In this document: positions 16,708-26,107 of the stretch, in pieces
How the letters are laid out: each line of letters starts with the position of its first letter
How positions within the stretch are numbered: the first letter of the stretch is position 1
Assembly (NCBI GenBank): GCA_018053995.1
Contig: JAGPKJ010000007.1
Location: 1-46,925 of the forward strand
Direction: 5' to 3'
Source: Lachnospiraceae bacterium
Lineage (GTDB): Bacteria > Bacillota > Clostridia > Lachnospirales > Lachnospiraceae
DNA: 46,925 nt
The notes under the pieces: model-generated
Told to the model about the DNA's origin: nothing
Seen by the model: the letters and a program-made list of their open reading frames with translations, nothing else
The model's database searches: none
Program-made: the position numbers and the translations under genes

Positions 16708-18393
16708 GTGAGTGTTAATACTATCGACGCCAGACTTTTGGCGAAAATGTTTCTTGGCGGTGCCATCAATATCCGTGACAATAAGGAACATATAAACGAA
16801 CTTAATGTTTTCCCCGTACCTGATGGAGATACAGGAACTAACATGACTCTTACTATCATGTCAGCAGCAAAAGAAGTCGCTCAGCTGTATTCTGTATCGG
16901 ATATTGATATGACAACACTCTGTAAGGCGATATCTTCAGGTTCGCTGCGCGGAGCAAGAGGCAATTCCGGAGTCATCCTGTCACAGCTCTTCCGTGGATT
17001 TACAAAAATAGTCAAAGAAAAGAACGAGATAGACACATCCGTTATCGCGGATGCATTTGATAAAGCTGTCGAATCAGCTTATAAAGCAGTCATGAAGCCA
17101 AAGGAAGGTACGATTCTCACCGTTGCCAAAGGTATGGCTGATAAAGCTAGAGATATGTCGAACGCCGGAGAAAAAGATATTGATTCTTATTTTCAGGCGG
17201 TACTAAAGAGCGGACGTGAAACGCTTGATAAGACACCTGATATGCTTCCTGTACTAAAGCAGGCTGGTGTTGTTGATTCCGGCGGCGAAGGTCTTATGGT
17301 AGTACTTGAAGGCGCATATGAAGTAATGATGGGCAAGGAAGTGAACCTTGATCTTGATGAGTCCGAGCCTGAAAAAGAAGAAGCTCATGAGGTCGTATGT
17401 GATGAGCGTAATCTGAAATATACATATGCTGCAGAATTTATCATACTTCTGGATAAGCCTTTTAATATCAAATCAGAAATGGATTTCAAATCATACCTTG
17501 AATCTATCGGTGAGAATATCTCACTTGTTTCTGATGATGGCAGTGTTAAAGTTCATATTCACACAAATGATCCTGGACTTGCACTTCAAAAAGCAATGAA
17601 ATATGGCGCTCTCAATGATGTCAAGATTGAAAATATGAGAGGTGAACATAAATCATCTGATACAAACGTATCTTCCCAAGGTGCTCATTCTCAAACCAAT
17701 GATGAGTCTATGCAGGAACCGGTATCTGAACATAAAGACGTCGGTTTCATAGCAGTCTCTGTTGGCGATGGAATTAAAGAGATATTTAAGAGCCTTGGTG
17801 CCGACTATATCATCGAGGGTGGTCAGACAATGAACCCCAGCACAGATGATATGCTTAAGGCAATTGATAAAGTAAATGCCGATACGATCTTCATACTGCC
17901 AAATAACAAAAATATCATTCTTGCCGCGAATCAGGCTGTTACGCTTGCCACGGATAAGAAGATAATCGTTATTCCGACTAAGACTGTACCGCAGGGCATC
18001 ACAGCACTTATCAATTATGTTCCTGATGTCTCTCCTGATGATAATGCCAAGAATATGGCGGATGAGATAAGCGGAGTTCACACAGGGCAGGTCACATACG
18101 CAGTCAGAGATACCGTTATTGATGACAAGACTATAAAGCAGGGTGATTTCATGGGTATCGGAGATCATGGCATCCTTTCTGTCGGCAGTGATATGTCTGA
18201 AGTAACATTTAATATGATCGGAGATATGATCAGTGACGATACTGAACTTATAAGCATTTATTATGGTTCAGATATAAAATCTGAAGATGCAGACACTCTT
18301 AAAGGGCTTGTAAGCGAGAAGTATCCTAAATGTGACGTCGAACTTGAATTTGGCGGACAGCCGATCTATTACTATATTGTTTCAGCTGAATAA
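16708..18393 (+). CDS. fakA: Fatty acid kinase catalytic subunit FakA (DAK2 domain, YloV-like)
   Basis: 561-residue kinase that phosphorylates fatty acids bound to a FakB (DegV-family) carrier, feeding acyl-phosphate into phospholipid synthesis. The N-terminal DAK2/DhaL domain (1-210) has NVFPVPDGDTGTNMTLTI with the Mg-ATP-binding Asp residues near 36-41, and GARGNSGVILSQLFRG near 79. A middle EDD-like domain and a C-terminal FakB-binding domain (from about 345) follow. The start is GTG, supported by AAGGGAGGT eight bases upstream. It is co-transcribed with asp23. A degV gene, 2.3 kb downstream beyond recG, may encode its FakB partner. Confidence 0.93.
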   Translation: MSVNTIDARLLAKMFLGGAINIRDNKEHINELNVFPVPDGDTGTNMTLTIMSAAKEVAQLYSVSDIDMTTLCKAISSGSLRGARGNSGVILSQLFRGFTKIVKEKNEIDTSVIADAFDKAVESAYKAVMKPKEGTILTVAKGMADKARDMSNAGEKDIDSYFQAVLKSGRETLDKTPDMLPVLKQAGVVDSGGEGLMVVLEGAYEVMMGKEVNLDLDESEPEKEEAHEVVCDERNLKYTYAAEFIILLDKPFNIKSEMDFKSYLESIGENISLVSDDGSVKVHIHTNDPGLALQKAMKYGALNDVKIENMRGEHKSSDTNVSSQGAHSQTNDESMQEPVSEHKDVGFIAVSVGDGIKEIFKSLGADYIIEGGQTMNPSTDDMLKAIDKVNADTIFILPNNKNIILAANQAVTLATDKKIIVIPTKTVPQGITALINYVPDVSPDDNAKNMADEISGVHTGQVTYAVRDTVIDDKTIKQGDFMGIGDHGILSVGSDMSEVTFNMIGDMISDDTELISIYYGSDIKSEDADTLKGLVSEKYPKCDVELEFGGQPIYYYIVSAE

Positions 18394-18423
18394 TGATAGA
18401 TAATAGATATACGATTCTTACAG

Positions 18424-18454
18424 TGAGAGATGCCCTATCGGTGTCTCTCATTTT
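18424..18454 (+). terminator. Probable terminator between fakA and recG
   Basis: TGAGAGATGCC and GGTGTCTCTCA pair (two G-T pairs) around a short loop, then ATTTTG. The T tract is modest, so read-through into recG is likely. Confidence 0.5.
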
Positions 18455-18475
18455 GAATAATTGCAGGAAAAATAC

Positions 18476-20566
18476 ATGGATATCAAAGATATCAAAGGCA
18501 TAGGCGAAAAGACAGCTTTGCTTTTGGAAAAACTGAATATCAGGTCTACCAGAGATATGATCTCTTATTTTCCGCGTGATTATGAGGTCTTTAAGCCGGT
18601 CTGTGCGGTAAGTGAAATCACACCCGATGAGATATGTTCGGTACGATGCATTATAAAAGGCAGCGTTTCATTGCGGTATCTGCGAGGTCTTTCACTTATC
18701 GTATTTAAGGCAGCTGATGCATCCGGAGAGATGCAAATGAGCATATTCAATGAACCTTACATGAAGAAAAACCTTATATCTGGCATTTTCTATGTATTTA
18801 GGGGACTCGTCAAAAAGAAGGGTGCAGGATATGTCATGGAGCAGCCGCAGTGCTTTAAGCCCGACGATTATGACAGGCTTGTCGGAATTCTTCAGCCGAT
18901 ATATCGCACAACAAAAGGTATCTCAAGCAAGTCAATCGCAAAATATGTTAAAAAGTCATTTGATATTGAAAATAAGATGCTTACTTGTGATCCAAAAAAT
19001 TCTGTCCTGACTGAATTTCTCCCGGACGACATTTTAAGCGGGAAGACAATGCTTTCACATGCCGATGCTCTGAAGAACATTCATTTTCCAAAAGATTTTG
19101 ATACTGTGATCTCTGCCAGAAGAAGGCTGGTTTATGAGGAATTTCTGCTATTTATCTTAGGGATAAAAAGATATCGCGATAAAGCTGCAGATATTCCAAA
19201 CTCATACCCGATGATCGCAGTCTCTGATACTGAAAGACTTATCGAAGAGCTCCCGTATCGTCTTACCGATGACCAGATGAAGACTTATCGTGCGATCGAA
19301 GATGATATGTCGGGAAAATACTGTATGAACCGGCTGATTCAGGGTGATGTCGGCTCAGGCAAGACTATAATAGCGATCCTTGCTCTTGTGATGACTGCTG
19401 CAAATGGTCATCAGGGCTCGATGATGGCACCGACCGAAGTACTTGCAGAGCAGCATTTTAAGCTTATTTCGGAAATGACAAAAAGATATTCTCTTCCTTT
19501 AAGACCCGTTCTGCTTACAGGTTCGGTAACCGCAAAAGCAAAGCGTGAGATATATGAAGGCATGAAAAACGGTAATTATAATGTCATAATAGGAACTCAC
19601 GCACTTATTCAGGAGAAAGCTGTATATCAGGATCTTGCTCTTGCTGTGACTGATGAGCAGCATCGGTTTGGTGTGCGTCAACGTGTCGATCTGTCTGAAA
19701 AAGGCATGAGCCCGCATATCATAGTAATGAGTGCAACACCGATACCAAGAACACTTGCAATGATAATATACGGTGATCTTAAGATATCTGTGATAAAACA
19801 GATGCCGGCCGGACGTGTGCCTATAAAGAATGCCGTCGTTGATTCAAGTTACAGGGAAAAGATATATAAGTTGATCATGCAGCAGATAAAAGAAGGGCAT
19901 CAGGCTTATATCATATGTCCTATGATCGGCGATGAGGAACAGGAATCCGATAACTGCGCAGATCTGGAAAATGTAAAAGACTATACAACAAATATTAAGA
20001 GTTTATTTCCTGAAACAGTAAGAATCGCATCTTTAAGCGGTAATATGCGCCCTGCTGAAAAGAACCGTATAATGGAGGATTTTGCCACTGGTGAGATAGA
20101 TATCCTTGTATCAACGACGGTCATAGAGGTAGGTGTAAATGTACCTAATGCATCTGTTATGGTCATAGAAAATGCTGAAAGGTTCGGACTTGCACAGCTT
20201 CATCAGCTACGTGGCCGGGTTGGCCGTGGTGCAGACCAGTCATACTGCATATTTGTAAATACTTCAAAAAACAAAGAAGCCGAAGAGCGTCTTAATATAC
20301 TTAACAGTACAAATGACGGATTTAAGATTGCATCAGAAGATATGAAGAGGAGAGGTCCTGGTGATATATTCGGTATAAGGCAGAGTGGTGATATGTCTTT
20401 TCAGATTGGTGATATCTATCAGGACGCGGATATTCTTGAAATGGCTGACCGCGACTCTGATGCTATACTTTCTGATGACAAAATGCTCCAAAAAGATGAT
20501 CACCAAAAACTTGCCGGGATACTAATGGAAAAAGAAGAATCTTCAATGGATATGCGCTCCATATAA
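18476..20566 (+). CDS. recG: ATP-dependent DNA helicase RecG
   Basis: About 696-residue RecG, which regresses stalled replication forks and processes branched DNA. The N-terminal wedge/OB domain starts with the helix-hairpin DIKGIGEKTALLLEKLNI. The helicase core has motif I GDVGSGKTIIA near 293, MAPTEVLAEQH, motif II as DEQH (near 396), motif III MSATPIPRTLA, and motif VI HQLRGRVGRG. The ATG at 18476 is preferred over an upstream in-frame TTG because AGGAAAAA lies eight bases in front. The C-terminal TRG-like part (MKRRGPGDIFGIRQSGDMSF) is present. Confidence 0.97.
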   Translation: MDIKDIKGIGEKTALLLEKLNIRSTRDMISYFPRDYEVFKPVCAVSEITPDEICSVRCIIKGSVSLRYLRGLSLIVFKAADASGEMQMSIFNEPYMKKNLISGIFYVFRGLVKKKGAGYVMEQPQCFKPDDYDRLVGILQPIYRTTKGISSKSIAKYVKKSFDIENKMLTCDPKNSVLTEFLPDDILSGKTMLSHADALKNIHFPKDFDTVISARRRLVYEEFLLFILGIKRYRDKAADIPNSYPMIAVSDTERLIEELPYRLTDDQMKTYRAIEDDMSGKYCMNRLIQGDVGSGKTIIAILALVMTAANGHQGSMMAPTEVLAEQHFKLISEMTKRYSLPLRPVLLTGSVTAKAKREIYEGMKNGNYNVIIGTHALIQEKAVYQDLALAVTDEQHRFGVRQRVDLSEKGMSPHIIVMSATPIPRTLAMIIYGDLKISVIKQMPAGRVPIKNAVVDSSYREKIYKLIMQQIKEGHQAYIICPMIGDEEQESDNCADLENVKDYTTNIKSLFPETVRIASLSGNMRPAEKNRIMEDFATGEIDILVSTTVIEVGVNVPNASVMVIENAERFGLAQLHQLRGRVGRGADQSYCIFVNTSKNKEAEERLNILNSTNDGFKIASEDMKRRGPGDIFGIRQSGDMSFQIGDIYQDADILEMADRDSDAILSDDKMLQKDDHQKLAGILMEKEESSMDMRSI

Positions 20567-20618
20567 AAGATCGTTTAGATCTACTTTACACAAAGCGACA
20601 ATATATCAAATCTGTGCA

Positions 20619-20650
20619 TTGACTTTGATTAATCAAATAAGTACTATAAT
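20619..20650 (+). promoter_or_regulatory. Promoter of degV with a 14-bp palindrome in the spacer
   Basis: TTGACT (20619-20624) followed by TACTAT at 17 bases (20642-20647), or by TATAAT at 20 bases (20645-20650). The spacer begins with a perfect palindrome, TTTGATTAATCAAA (20624-20637), which would place a dimeric regulator directly on the promoter. Confidence 0.6.
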
Positions 20651-20685
20651 TAGAGTATTTATAACTTGTAACTAGAGGGAAAAGT

Positions 20686-21552
20686 ATGCCAAAAGTAGCA
20701 GTCATAACAGACAGCAACAGTGGAATCACAAATGAAGAAGCCGAAAAGCTAGGTATATATATGGTTCCAATGCCGTTCATGATAGATGGCGGGACATTTT
20801 TTGAAGGTGTAAATCTGACTCAGGATGTCTTTTTTGATAAACAGGCCGGTGGATCTGATATAAGTACTAGTCAGCCATCACCCGAAACAGTCATGGGAAT
20901 ATGGGATAATGTGCTGCGTACATATGATCAGATTGTCTATATTCCAATGAGTTCAGGTCTTTCGGGATCTTGTCAAAGTGCTAAGATGCTTGCAAGTGAC
21001 TATGAAGGAAAAGTCGAAGTAGTAAATAATCAGCGTATATCAGTAACACAGAAACAGTCAGTTCTCGACGCAGTAATGCTTGTCCAAAAAGGAAAGACTG
21101 CTATGCAGATACGCGAGATACTTGAAAAGAACAAGATGGAATCAAGTATTTATATTATGCTCGATACATTATATTATCTGAAAAAAGGCGGTCGTATCAC
21201 CCCGGCTGCGGCGGCGCTTGGCACACTGCTCAGACTCAAGCCAGTCCTTACGATACAAGGTGATAAGCTGGATGCTTTTTCTAAAGCAAGAACCGTTGGT
21301 CATGGCAAGACTATCATGAAAAATGCAATGAAAGCAGATATGGAAGGTCGTCTTGGAGGATGCAATCCAAAGAATATTCATCTGTACGGCGCATATTCAC
21401 ACAACCCGGTAGAGGCTGAGGCATGGCATAAAGAACTTGAGGAAGCCTTTTCAGGATTCGATATAGAGATGGATCCGCTATCACTCAGTGTATGCTGTCA
21501 TGTAGGTCCCGGAATCCTTGCTGTTGCCTGTTCCAGAAGAATAAAGCTGTAA
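20686..21552 (+). CDS. DegV family fatty-acid-binding protein (possible FakB)
   Basis: 288-residue DegV-family protein. Family members bind one long-chain fatty acid and, as FakB, present it to FakA for phosphorylation. The first domain starts KVAVITDSNSGITNEEAEKLGI. The lipid-pocket motif STSQPSPETVMGIWD is near residue 63, MSSGLSGSCQSAKM near 88, and GGRITPAAAALGTLLRLKPVL near 167. The Gly-His region CCHVGPGILAVACSR closes the protein. It has its own promoter and terminator, so is monocistronic, but lies close to fakA. GAGGGAAAA precedes the ATG. Confidence 0.93.
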   Translation: MPKVAVITDSNSGITNEEAEKLGIYMVPMPFMIDGGTFFEGVNLTQDVFFDKQAGGSDISTSQPSPETVMGIWDNVLRTYDQIVYIPMSSGLSGSCQSAKMLASDYEGKVEVVNNQRISVTQKQSVLDAVMLVQKGKTAMQIREILEKNKMESSIYIMLDTLYYLKKGGRITPAAAALGTLLRLKPVLTIQGDKLDAFSKARTVGHGKTIMKNAMKADMEGRLGGCNPKNIHLYGAYSHNPVEAEAWHKELEEAFSGFDIEMDPLSLSVCCHVGPGILAVACSRRIKL

Positions 21553-21569
21553 AGCTGGTCGATCTTAAT

Positions 21570-21609
21570 GCCATCAGATTCATCTTCTTGGAATCTGATG
21601 GCTTTTTTT
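21570..21609 (+). terminator. Rho-independent terminator after degV
   Basis: 12-bp perfect stem GCCATCAGATTC / GAATCTGATGGC, nine-base loop and a run of seven T residues. Confidence 0.95.
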
Positions 21610-21616
21610 GTGGATA

Positions 21617-21642
21617 TCAAAAGTTAATATTGTGTTATGATG
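21617..21642 (+). repeat. Copy A of dispersed intergenic element, upstream of miaB
   Basis: TCAAAAGTTA, nine bases, TATGATG, followed by CTATAAAT. TATGAT (21636-21641) could be the -10 box of miaB, whose start codon is 22 bases further. The bases 17 upstream do not match a -35 consensus. Confidence 0.65.
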
Positions 21643-21663
21643 CTATAAATAGAGGAAAATCAA

Positions 21664-23103
21664 ATGGATATGTGTGATAAGAAACTGCAGGTTTCTGCTA
21701 ATGACAGAGAGGAAACTGATAGACAGCTTACCTTTATAGGTAAAGCTAACGAATATGTAAAGAAAATCGAAAACCAGATCAGCAGAAAACCCAAAGCTTG
21801 TGTGACAAATTTCGGATGTCAGATGAACGCTCGTGACTCTGAGAAACTGCGCGGCATGCTGAAGTCTATGGGCTATGAGATAACGGATGATGAGAATGAA
21901 GCAGATTTCGTAATATACAATACATGCACAGTCCGCGACAATGCGGATAAACGTGTATTTGGCAGATTGGGATATCTTGGTACGCATAAAGAACATAATC
22001 CATATATGAGGATCGCACTCTGCGGATGCATGATGCAGGAACCGGCGGTCATCGAAAAGCTTAAGAAGAGCTATAGATTCGTTGACCTCATCTTTGGAAC
22101 ATTCAATCTTTTTAAATTCCCCGAACTTGTATGTGACATGTTTGAGTCTGATCGTCCTATAATCGATATCTGGAAAGAGACTGATGAGATAGTTGAAGAT
22201 CTTCCAATTGAACGAAAATATCATTTTAAGTCAGGCGTCAATATCATGTATGGCTGCAACAATTTCTGCAGTTATTGCATTGTCCCTTATGTACGCGGGC
22301 GTGAGAGAAGCAGGGCTCCACAGGATATAATCAATGAGATAAAGAGACTTGCCGGAGATGGCGTACTTGAGATAATGCTGCTGGGGCAGAATGTCAATTC
22401 TTACGGAAACAATACAGAGGATGGTATCTCATTTGCCAGACTCTTAAAAATGGCTGCGGAAGTTGACGGGATAGAGCGGGTCAGATTCATGACATCGCAT
22501 CCAAAGGATCTTTCGCCGGAGCTTATTGATGTGATGGCTTCAACTCCGAAGATATGCCGTCAGCTACATCTGCCGGTTCAGTCAGGCTCTGATCGCATTC
22601 TTAAGGCTATGAACAGACGATATACGAGTGAACAGTACATAGAGCTTACTGACAGGATAAAGGCGGCTATGCCTGATATTGCGCTGTCTACTGATATAAT
22701 CGTAGGTTTTCCGGGTGAGACTGACGAGGATGTTGATAAAACGATAGAACTTGTAAAGCATGTCGGATTTGACAATGCGTTTACATTTGAATATTCAAAG
22801 CGTACGGGAACGCCCGCAGCCGCAATGGAAGACCAGGTAACTCCGGAAAAAGTAAGGTATAATTTTGACAGACTTCTTAAAGTCGTTCAGGATACAGGCA
22901 AAGCGCAGGTTGCAAAGATGACCGGACGTACTGAAAAAGTCCTTGTTGAAGAGGTAAATGAAAAGGATCCTTCACTTGTCACAGGAAGGACTGACAACAA
23001 CACAGTAGTTCATTTTCCGGGAGATGCGTCAATGATCGGAACACTGCAGAGTGTCTCTCTTGATAAGTGCTGCGGATTTTATTTTATAGGTAAAAAAATG
23101 TAG
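21664..23103 (+). CDS. miaB: tRNA-2-methylthio-N6-dimethylallyladenosine synthase MiaB
   Basis: 479-residue radical-SAM methylthiotransferase that adds the 2-methylthio group to i6A37 of tRNAs reading UNN codons, after MiaA has made i6A (miaA is at 28986). The N-terminal UPF0004 domain has the auxiliary cluster cysteines in TNFGCQMNARDSEK, YNTCTV and LCGCM. The radical-SAM cluster is C198-x3-C202-x2-C205. The C-terminal TRAM domain is VLVEEVNEKDPSLVTGRTDNNTVVHF. About 35 extra residues precede the core, and GAGGAAAA supports the ATG. Confidence 0.97.
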   Translation: MDMCDKKLQVSANDREETDRQLTFIGKANEYVKKIENQISRKPKACVTNFGCQMNARDSEKLRGMLKSMGYEITDDENEADFVIYNTCTVRDNADKRVFGRLGYLGTHKEHNPYMRIALCGCMMQEPAVIEKLKKSYRFVDLIFGTFNLFKFPELVCDMFESDRPIIDIWKETDEIVEDLPIERKYHFKSGVNIMYGCNNFCSYCIVPYVRGRERSRAPQDIINEIKRLAGDGVLEIMLLGQNVNSYGNNTEDGISFARLLKMAAEVDGIERVRFMTSHPKDLSPELIDVMASTPKICRQLHLPVQSGSDRILKAMNRRYTSEQYIELTDRIKAAMPDIALSTDIIVGFPGETDEDVDKTIELVKHVGFDNAFTFEYSKRTGTPAAAMEDQVTPEKVRYNFDRLLKVVQDTGKAQVAKMTGRTEKVLVEEVNEKDPSLVTGRTDNNTVVHFPGDASMIGTLQSVSLDKCCGFYFIGKKM

Positions 23104-23117
23104 TATGATTGCTGCTT

Positions 23118-23145
23118 TTGAAACCCGCATAATGATATGTATAAT
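23118..23145 (+). promoter_or_regulatory. Sigma-A promoter of mutS
   Basis: TTGAAA (23118-23123), 16-base spacer, perfect TATAAT (23140-23145), about 50 bases before the start. The -35 is part of GATTGCTGCTTTTGA, which resembles half of the dispersed element in the reverse orientation. Confidence 0.72.
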
Positions 23146-23195
23146 TGTTAGTTGATATGTGTATATATGAATTTTGAAATATGAGAAGGTAGATT

Positions 23196-25862
23196 ATGGC
23201 TGAATTTACACCTATGATGCAGAAATATCTTGAGACTAAGGAACAGTATAAGGACTGTATCCTTTTTTATCGTCTCGGTGATTTCTATGAGATGTTCTTT
23301 GATGATGCAAAGGTCGCATCTAAGGAACTTGAACTCACGCTCACCGGCAAGTCATGCGGGCAGGAGGAACGGGCTCCAATGTGCGGAATCCCGTATCATG
23401 CGGTTGATTCGTATATCAACAAGCTTGTTTCACGCGGGTATAAAGTCGCGATATGCGAGCAGCTTGAAGACCCTAAACTTGCGCAGGGTCTGGTAAAACG
23501 TGGCATTATTCGTATCGTTACGCCTGGAACTAATCTAAATGTAACCGGAATTGACAGTGAAAAGAATAACTATCTTTTATGCATCTCATTTCAACAGAAT
23601 TCGATAGGAATATCCGCAGCCGATGTTACGACCGGTGATTATTATCTGACGCAGGTGGATGATCTTAGAAAGCTGAACGATGAGATCAATAAATATGAGC
23701 CATCCGAGATAATATGCAATGAAGCATTTCTCGTAAGCGGGTTCGATATAGATGACCTTAAGAACAGGCAGCATATATGCATCAATACACTTCCTTCAAA
23801 TCTGTTTGATGAGGAATCATGCAAGCAGCGCCTGATGAAACATTTTCATGTAAATTCGCTCATAGGACTTGGAATAGAAGACTTCCCTGACGGACTTATC
23901 GCCGCAGGTGTCCTGCTTCAATATCTTTATGATACGCAAAAGACTGACATGGCGCATTTTACGCACCTTTATCCGTATCTTACGAACAAGTTCATGCTTC
24001 TGGACAGTTCAACACGTCGTAATCTAGAACTTGCTGAGACTATGCGTGAGAAGACCAAGCGCGGTACGCTCCTGTGGGTACTCGATAAAACGAAGACTGC
24101 AATGGGTGGCAGAATGCTGCGACATGATATCGAGCAGCCTCTTATTGATAAAGATGAGATAAATAAGAGACTTGATTCGGTAGAAGCATTTTCGTCTGCG
24201 CCTATCGTGCGTGATGAGATAAGGGAGTACCTTAATCCCGTCTATGACCTTGAAAGACTGATCGGGAAAATAAGTTACGGAACTGCGAATCCCCGTGATC
24301 TTGTATCTTTCAGAAATTCACTAGAATACCTTCCGGCAATAAAGGAATCACTTAAAGACCTGAAAAAAGGTATGATTCCGGAATTAAACGATGAACTTGA
24401 TGATCTTCATGATCTTTATGACCTCATAGGAAAAGCCATACAGGATGATCCGCCTGTCTCTGTCCACGACGGAAATATCATCAGGGACGGATATGATGAA
24501 AATATCGATAAACTCAGGAAAGCAAAGACAGACGGCAAGAAATGGCTTGCAGATCTTGAATCTGAGGATCGTGAGCGTACAGGTATCAAAAATCTAAAGG
24601 TAAAATATAATTCAGTATTTGGTTACTATTTTGATGTGACAAATTCATATAAAGATCTTGTGCCGCCTGATTACGAAAGAAAGCAGACCCTTGTCGGATC
24701 TGAGAGATATACGACTACAAAGCTCAAAGAACTTGAAGATATCATACTTAATGCAGAAGACAGACTCTTTGACAGTGAAAACAGCGTGTTCTGTATGGTA
24801 AGAAATAAGATATCAGACAATATAGCCCGCATACAGAAGACTGCAAAAGCAGTAGCAAGAGTCGATGTTTTCTCAACACTTTCACTTGTCGCTGAACGAA
24901 ATAATTATGTAAGACCGTCTCTGAATGAGAAAGGTATTATTGATATCAAAGCAGGCAGACATCCGGTCGTTGAACAGATGATGAACGGCGAGATGTTCAT
25001 ATCAAATGATACGTTTCTTGATAACAATAAGCACTGTGTCGCGATAATCACAGGTCCCAATATGGCGGGTAAATCAACATATATGCGCCAGAGCGCACTT
25101 ATCGTACTTATGGCGCAGATTGGTTCATTTGTGCCTGCAAAGTCTGCGGATATCGGTCTTGTAGACAGGATATTCACTCGTGTCGGTGCGTCTGACGATC
25201 TTGCGAGTGGTCAGAGTACATTTATGGTCGAGATGAACGAAGTTGCGAATATCCTTCGGAACGCAACACCTAAGAGTCTTCTTATCCTGGATGAGATTGG
25301 GCGTGGAACGTCGACTTATGACGGCCTGAGCATTGCATGGGCGGTAGTCGAACATGTCAGCAATAAGCGTCTCTTAGGCGCTAAGACCTTATTTGCCACG
25401 CACTATCATGAACTTACCGAGCTTGAAGGAAAGATCGATAACGTGAATAACTACTGTATCGCGGTCAAGGAAAAAGGCGACGATATCGTATTTCTTCGTA
25501 AGATAATAAAAGGCGGAGCTGACAAGAGCTATGGTATTCAGGTTGCGAAGCTCGCCGGTGTTCCGGATATGGTAATCGACAGGGCGAAGGAGATCCTTGA
25601 GCAGCTCTCTGATAATGATATAACTGAGAAAGTCCAGAGTATTGAGGTTAAGACGGATTCGGGCGCTTCGGGTAAGTCGAAGCCGGTCAAATATGATGAG
25701 GTCGATCTTGAACAGATGTCATTTGGCAGCATGGTGAAGGATGAGGATATCATAAAGGAGCTTTCTGACATCGATGTCACTACGCTTACACCTATTGATG
25801 CGCTTAATACGCTGTACAAGCTGCAGAACAAGATCAACAACAGGTACCAGCCGGACGAGTGA
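23196..25862 (+). CDS. mutS: DNA mismatch repair protein MutS
   Basis: 888-residue MutS, the mismatch-recognising ATPase. The mismatch-binding motif is G-D29-F30-Y31-E32-MF. Connector, lever and clamp domains follow, then the ATPase with Walker A GPNMAGKST (starting G620), LLILDEIGRGTSTYDG and FATHYHELTELE. The C-terminal dimerisation part ends ALNTLYKLQNKINNRYQPDE. Its length is normal. GAGAAGGTAG precedes the ATG. mutL follows, but only after an unusual 950-bp repeat-rich gap. Confidence 0.98.
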   Translation: MAEFTPMMQKYLETKEQYKDCILFYRLGDFYEMFFDDAKVASKELELTLTGKSCGQEERAPMCGIPYHAVDSYINKLVSRGYKVAICEQLEDPKLAQGLVKRGIIRIVTPGTNLNVTGIDSEKNNYLLCISFQQNSIGISAADVTTGDYYLTQVDDLRKLNDEINKYEPSEIICNEAFLVSGFDIDDLKNRQHICINTLPSNLFDEESCKQRLMKHFHVNSLIGLGIEDFPDGLIAAGVLLQYLYDTQKTDMAHFTHLYPYLTNKFMLLDSSTRRNLELAETMREKTKRGTLLWVLDKTKTAMGGRMLRHDIEQPLIDKDEINKRLDSVEAFSSAPIVRDEIREYLNPVYDLERLIGKISYGTANPRDLVSFRNSLEYLPAIKESLKDLKKGMIPELNDELDDLHDLYDLIGKAIQDDPPVSVHDGNIIRDGYDENIDKLRKAKTDGKKWLADLESEDRERTGIKNLKVKYNSVFGYYFDVTNSYKDLVPPDYERKQTLVGSERYTTTKLKELEDIILNAEDRLFDSENSVFCMVRNKISDNIARIQKTAKAVARVDVFSTLSLVAERNNYVRPSLNEKGIIDIKAGRHPVVEQMMNGEMFISNDTFLDNNKHCVAIITGPNMAGKSTYMRQSALIVLMAQIGSFVPAKSADIGLVDRIFTRVGASDDLASGQSTFMVEMNEVANILRNATPKSLLILDEIGRGTSTYDGLSIAWAVVEHVSNKRLLGAKTLFATHYHELTELEGKIDNVNNYCIAVKEKGDDIVFLRKIIKGGADKSYGIQVAKLAGVPDMVIDRAKEILEQLSDNDITEKVQSIEVKTDSGASGKSKPVKYDEVDLEQMSFGSMVKDEDIIKELSDIDVTTLTPIDALNTLYKLQNKINNRYQPDE

Positions 25863-25890
25863 TTTGCTACTGAACCGGTGCTGGTGCTGC

Positions 25891-26033
25891 CTGCATCTGG
25901 TGCGGTGTATGTCTTCGGACTCGCTTGGGGTATGGATGTCTGCATCTGGTGCGCTGTGTGCCTTCGGACTCGCTGGGATATAGATGTCTGCATCTGGTGC
26001 GCTGTATGTCTTCGGACTCGCTTGCGCTACGTA
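25891..26033. repeat. 48-49 bp tandem repeat, three copies
   Basis: Copies start at 25891, 25940 and 25988, each CTGCATCTGGTGC, then a G/C, then TGT(A/G)TG(T/C)CTTCGGACTCGCT. Identity between copies is high in the first 38 bases and weaker in the tail. Confidence 0.9.
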
Positions 26034-26104
26034 CTGACCGTAGCGGACGCTAGCTCGCAGCGAATGTGCCATTCGCTATACGCTCGTAAGCGCCGACGGT
26101 CAGT
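26033..26104. repeat. 72-bp imperfect inverted repeat
   Basis: Outer arms ACTGACCGT (26033-26041) and ACGGTCAGT (26096-26104). Inner arms AGCGAATG (26059-26066) and CATTCGCT (26070-26077) close on a 3-base loop. The middle parts pair only partly. It could fold as a long stem-loop in RNA or a cruciform in DNA. Confidence 0.8.
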
Positions 26105-26107
26105 AAC

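Noticed and set aside
20686-20710. Another copy of the dispersed element (AAAAGTAGCAGT)
   Set aside because: This lies in the degV coding start (M-P-K-V-A-V) and lacks TATGATG at the fixed spacing.
21643-22224. 193-codon minus-strand frame over the miaB start
   Set aside because: Antisense to the conserved cysteine motifs of MiaB; no ribosome binding site or family signal.
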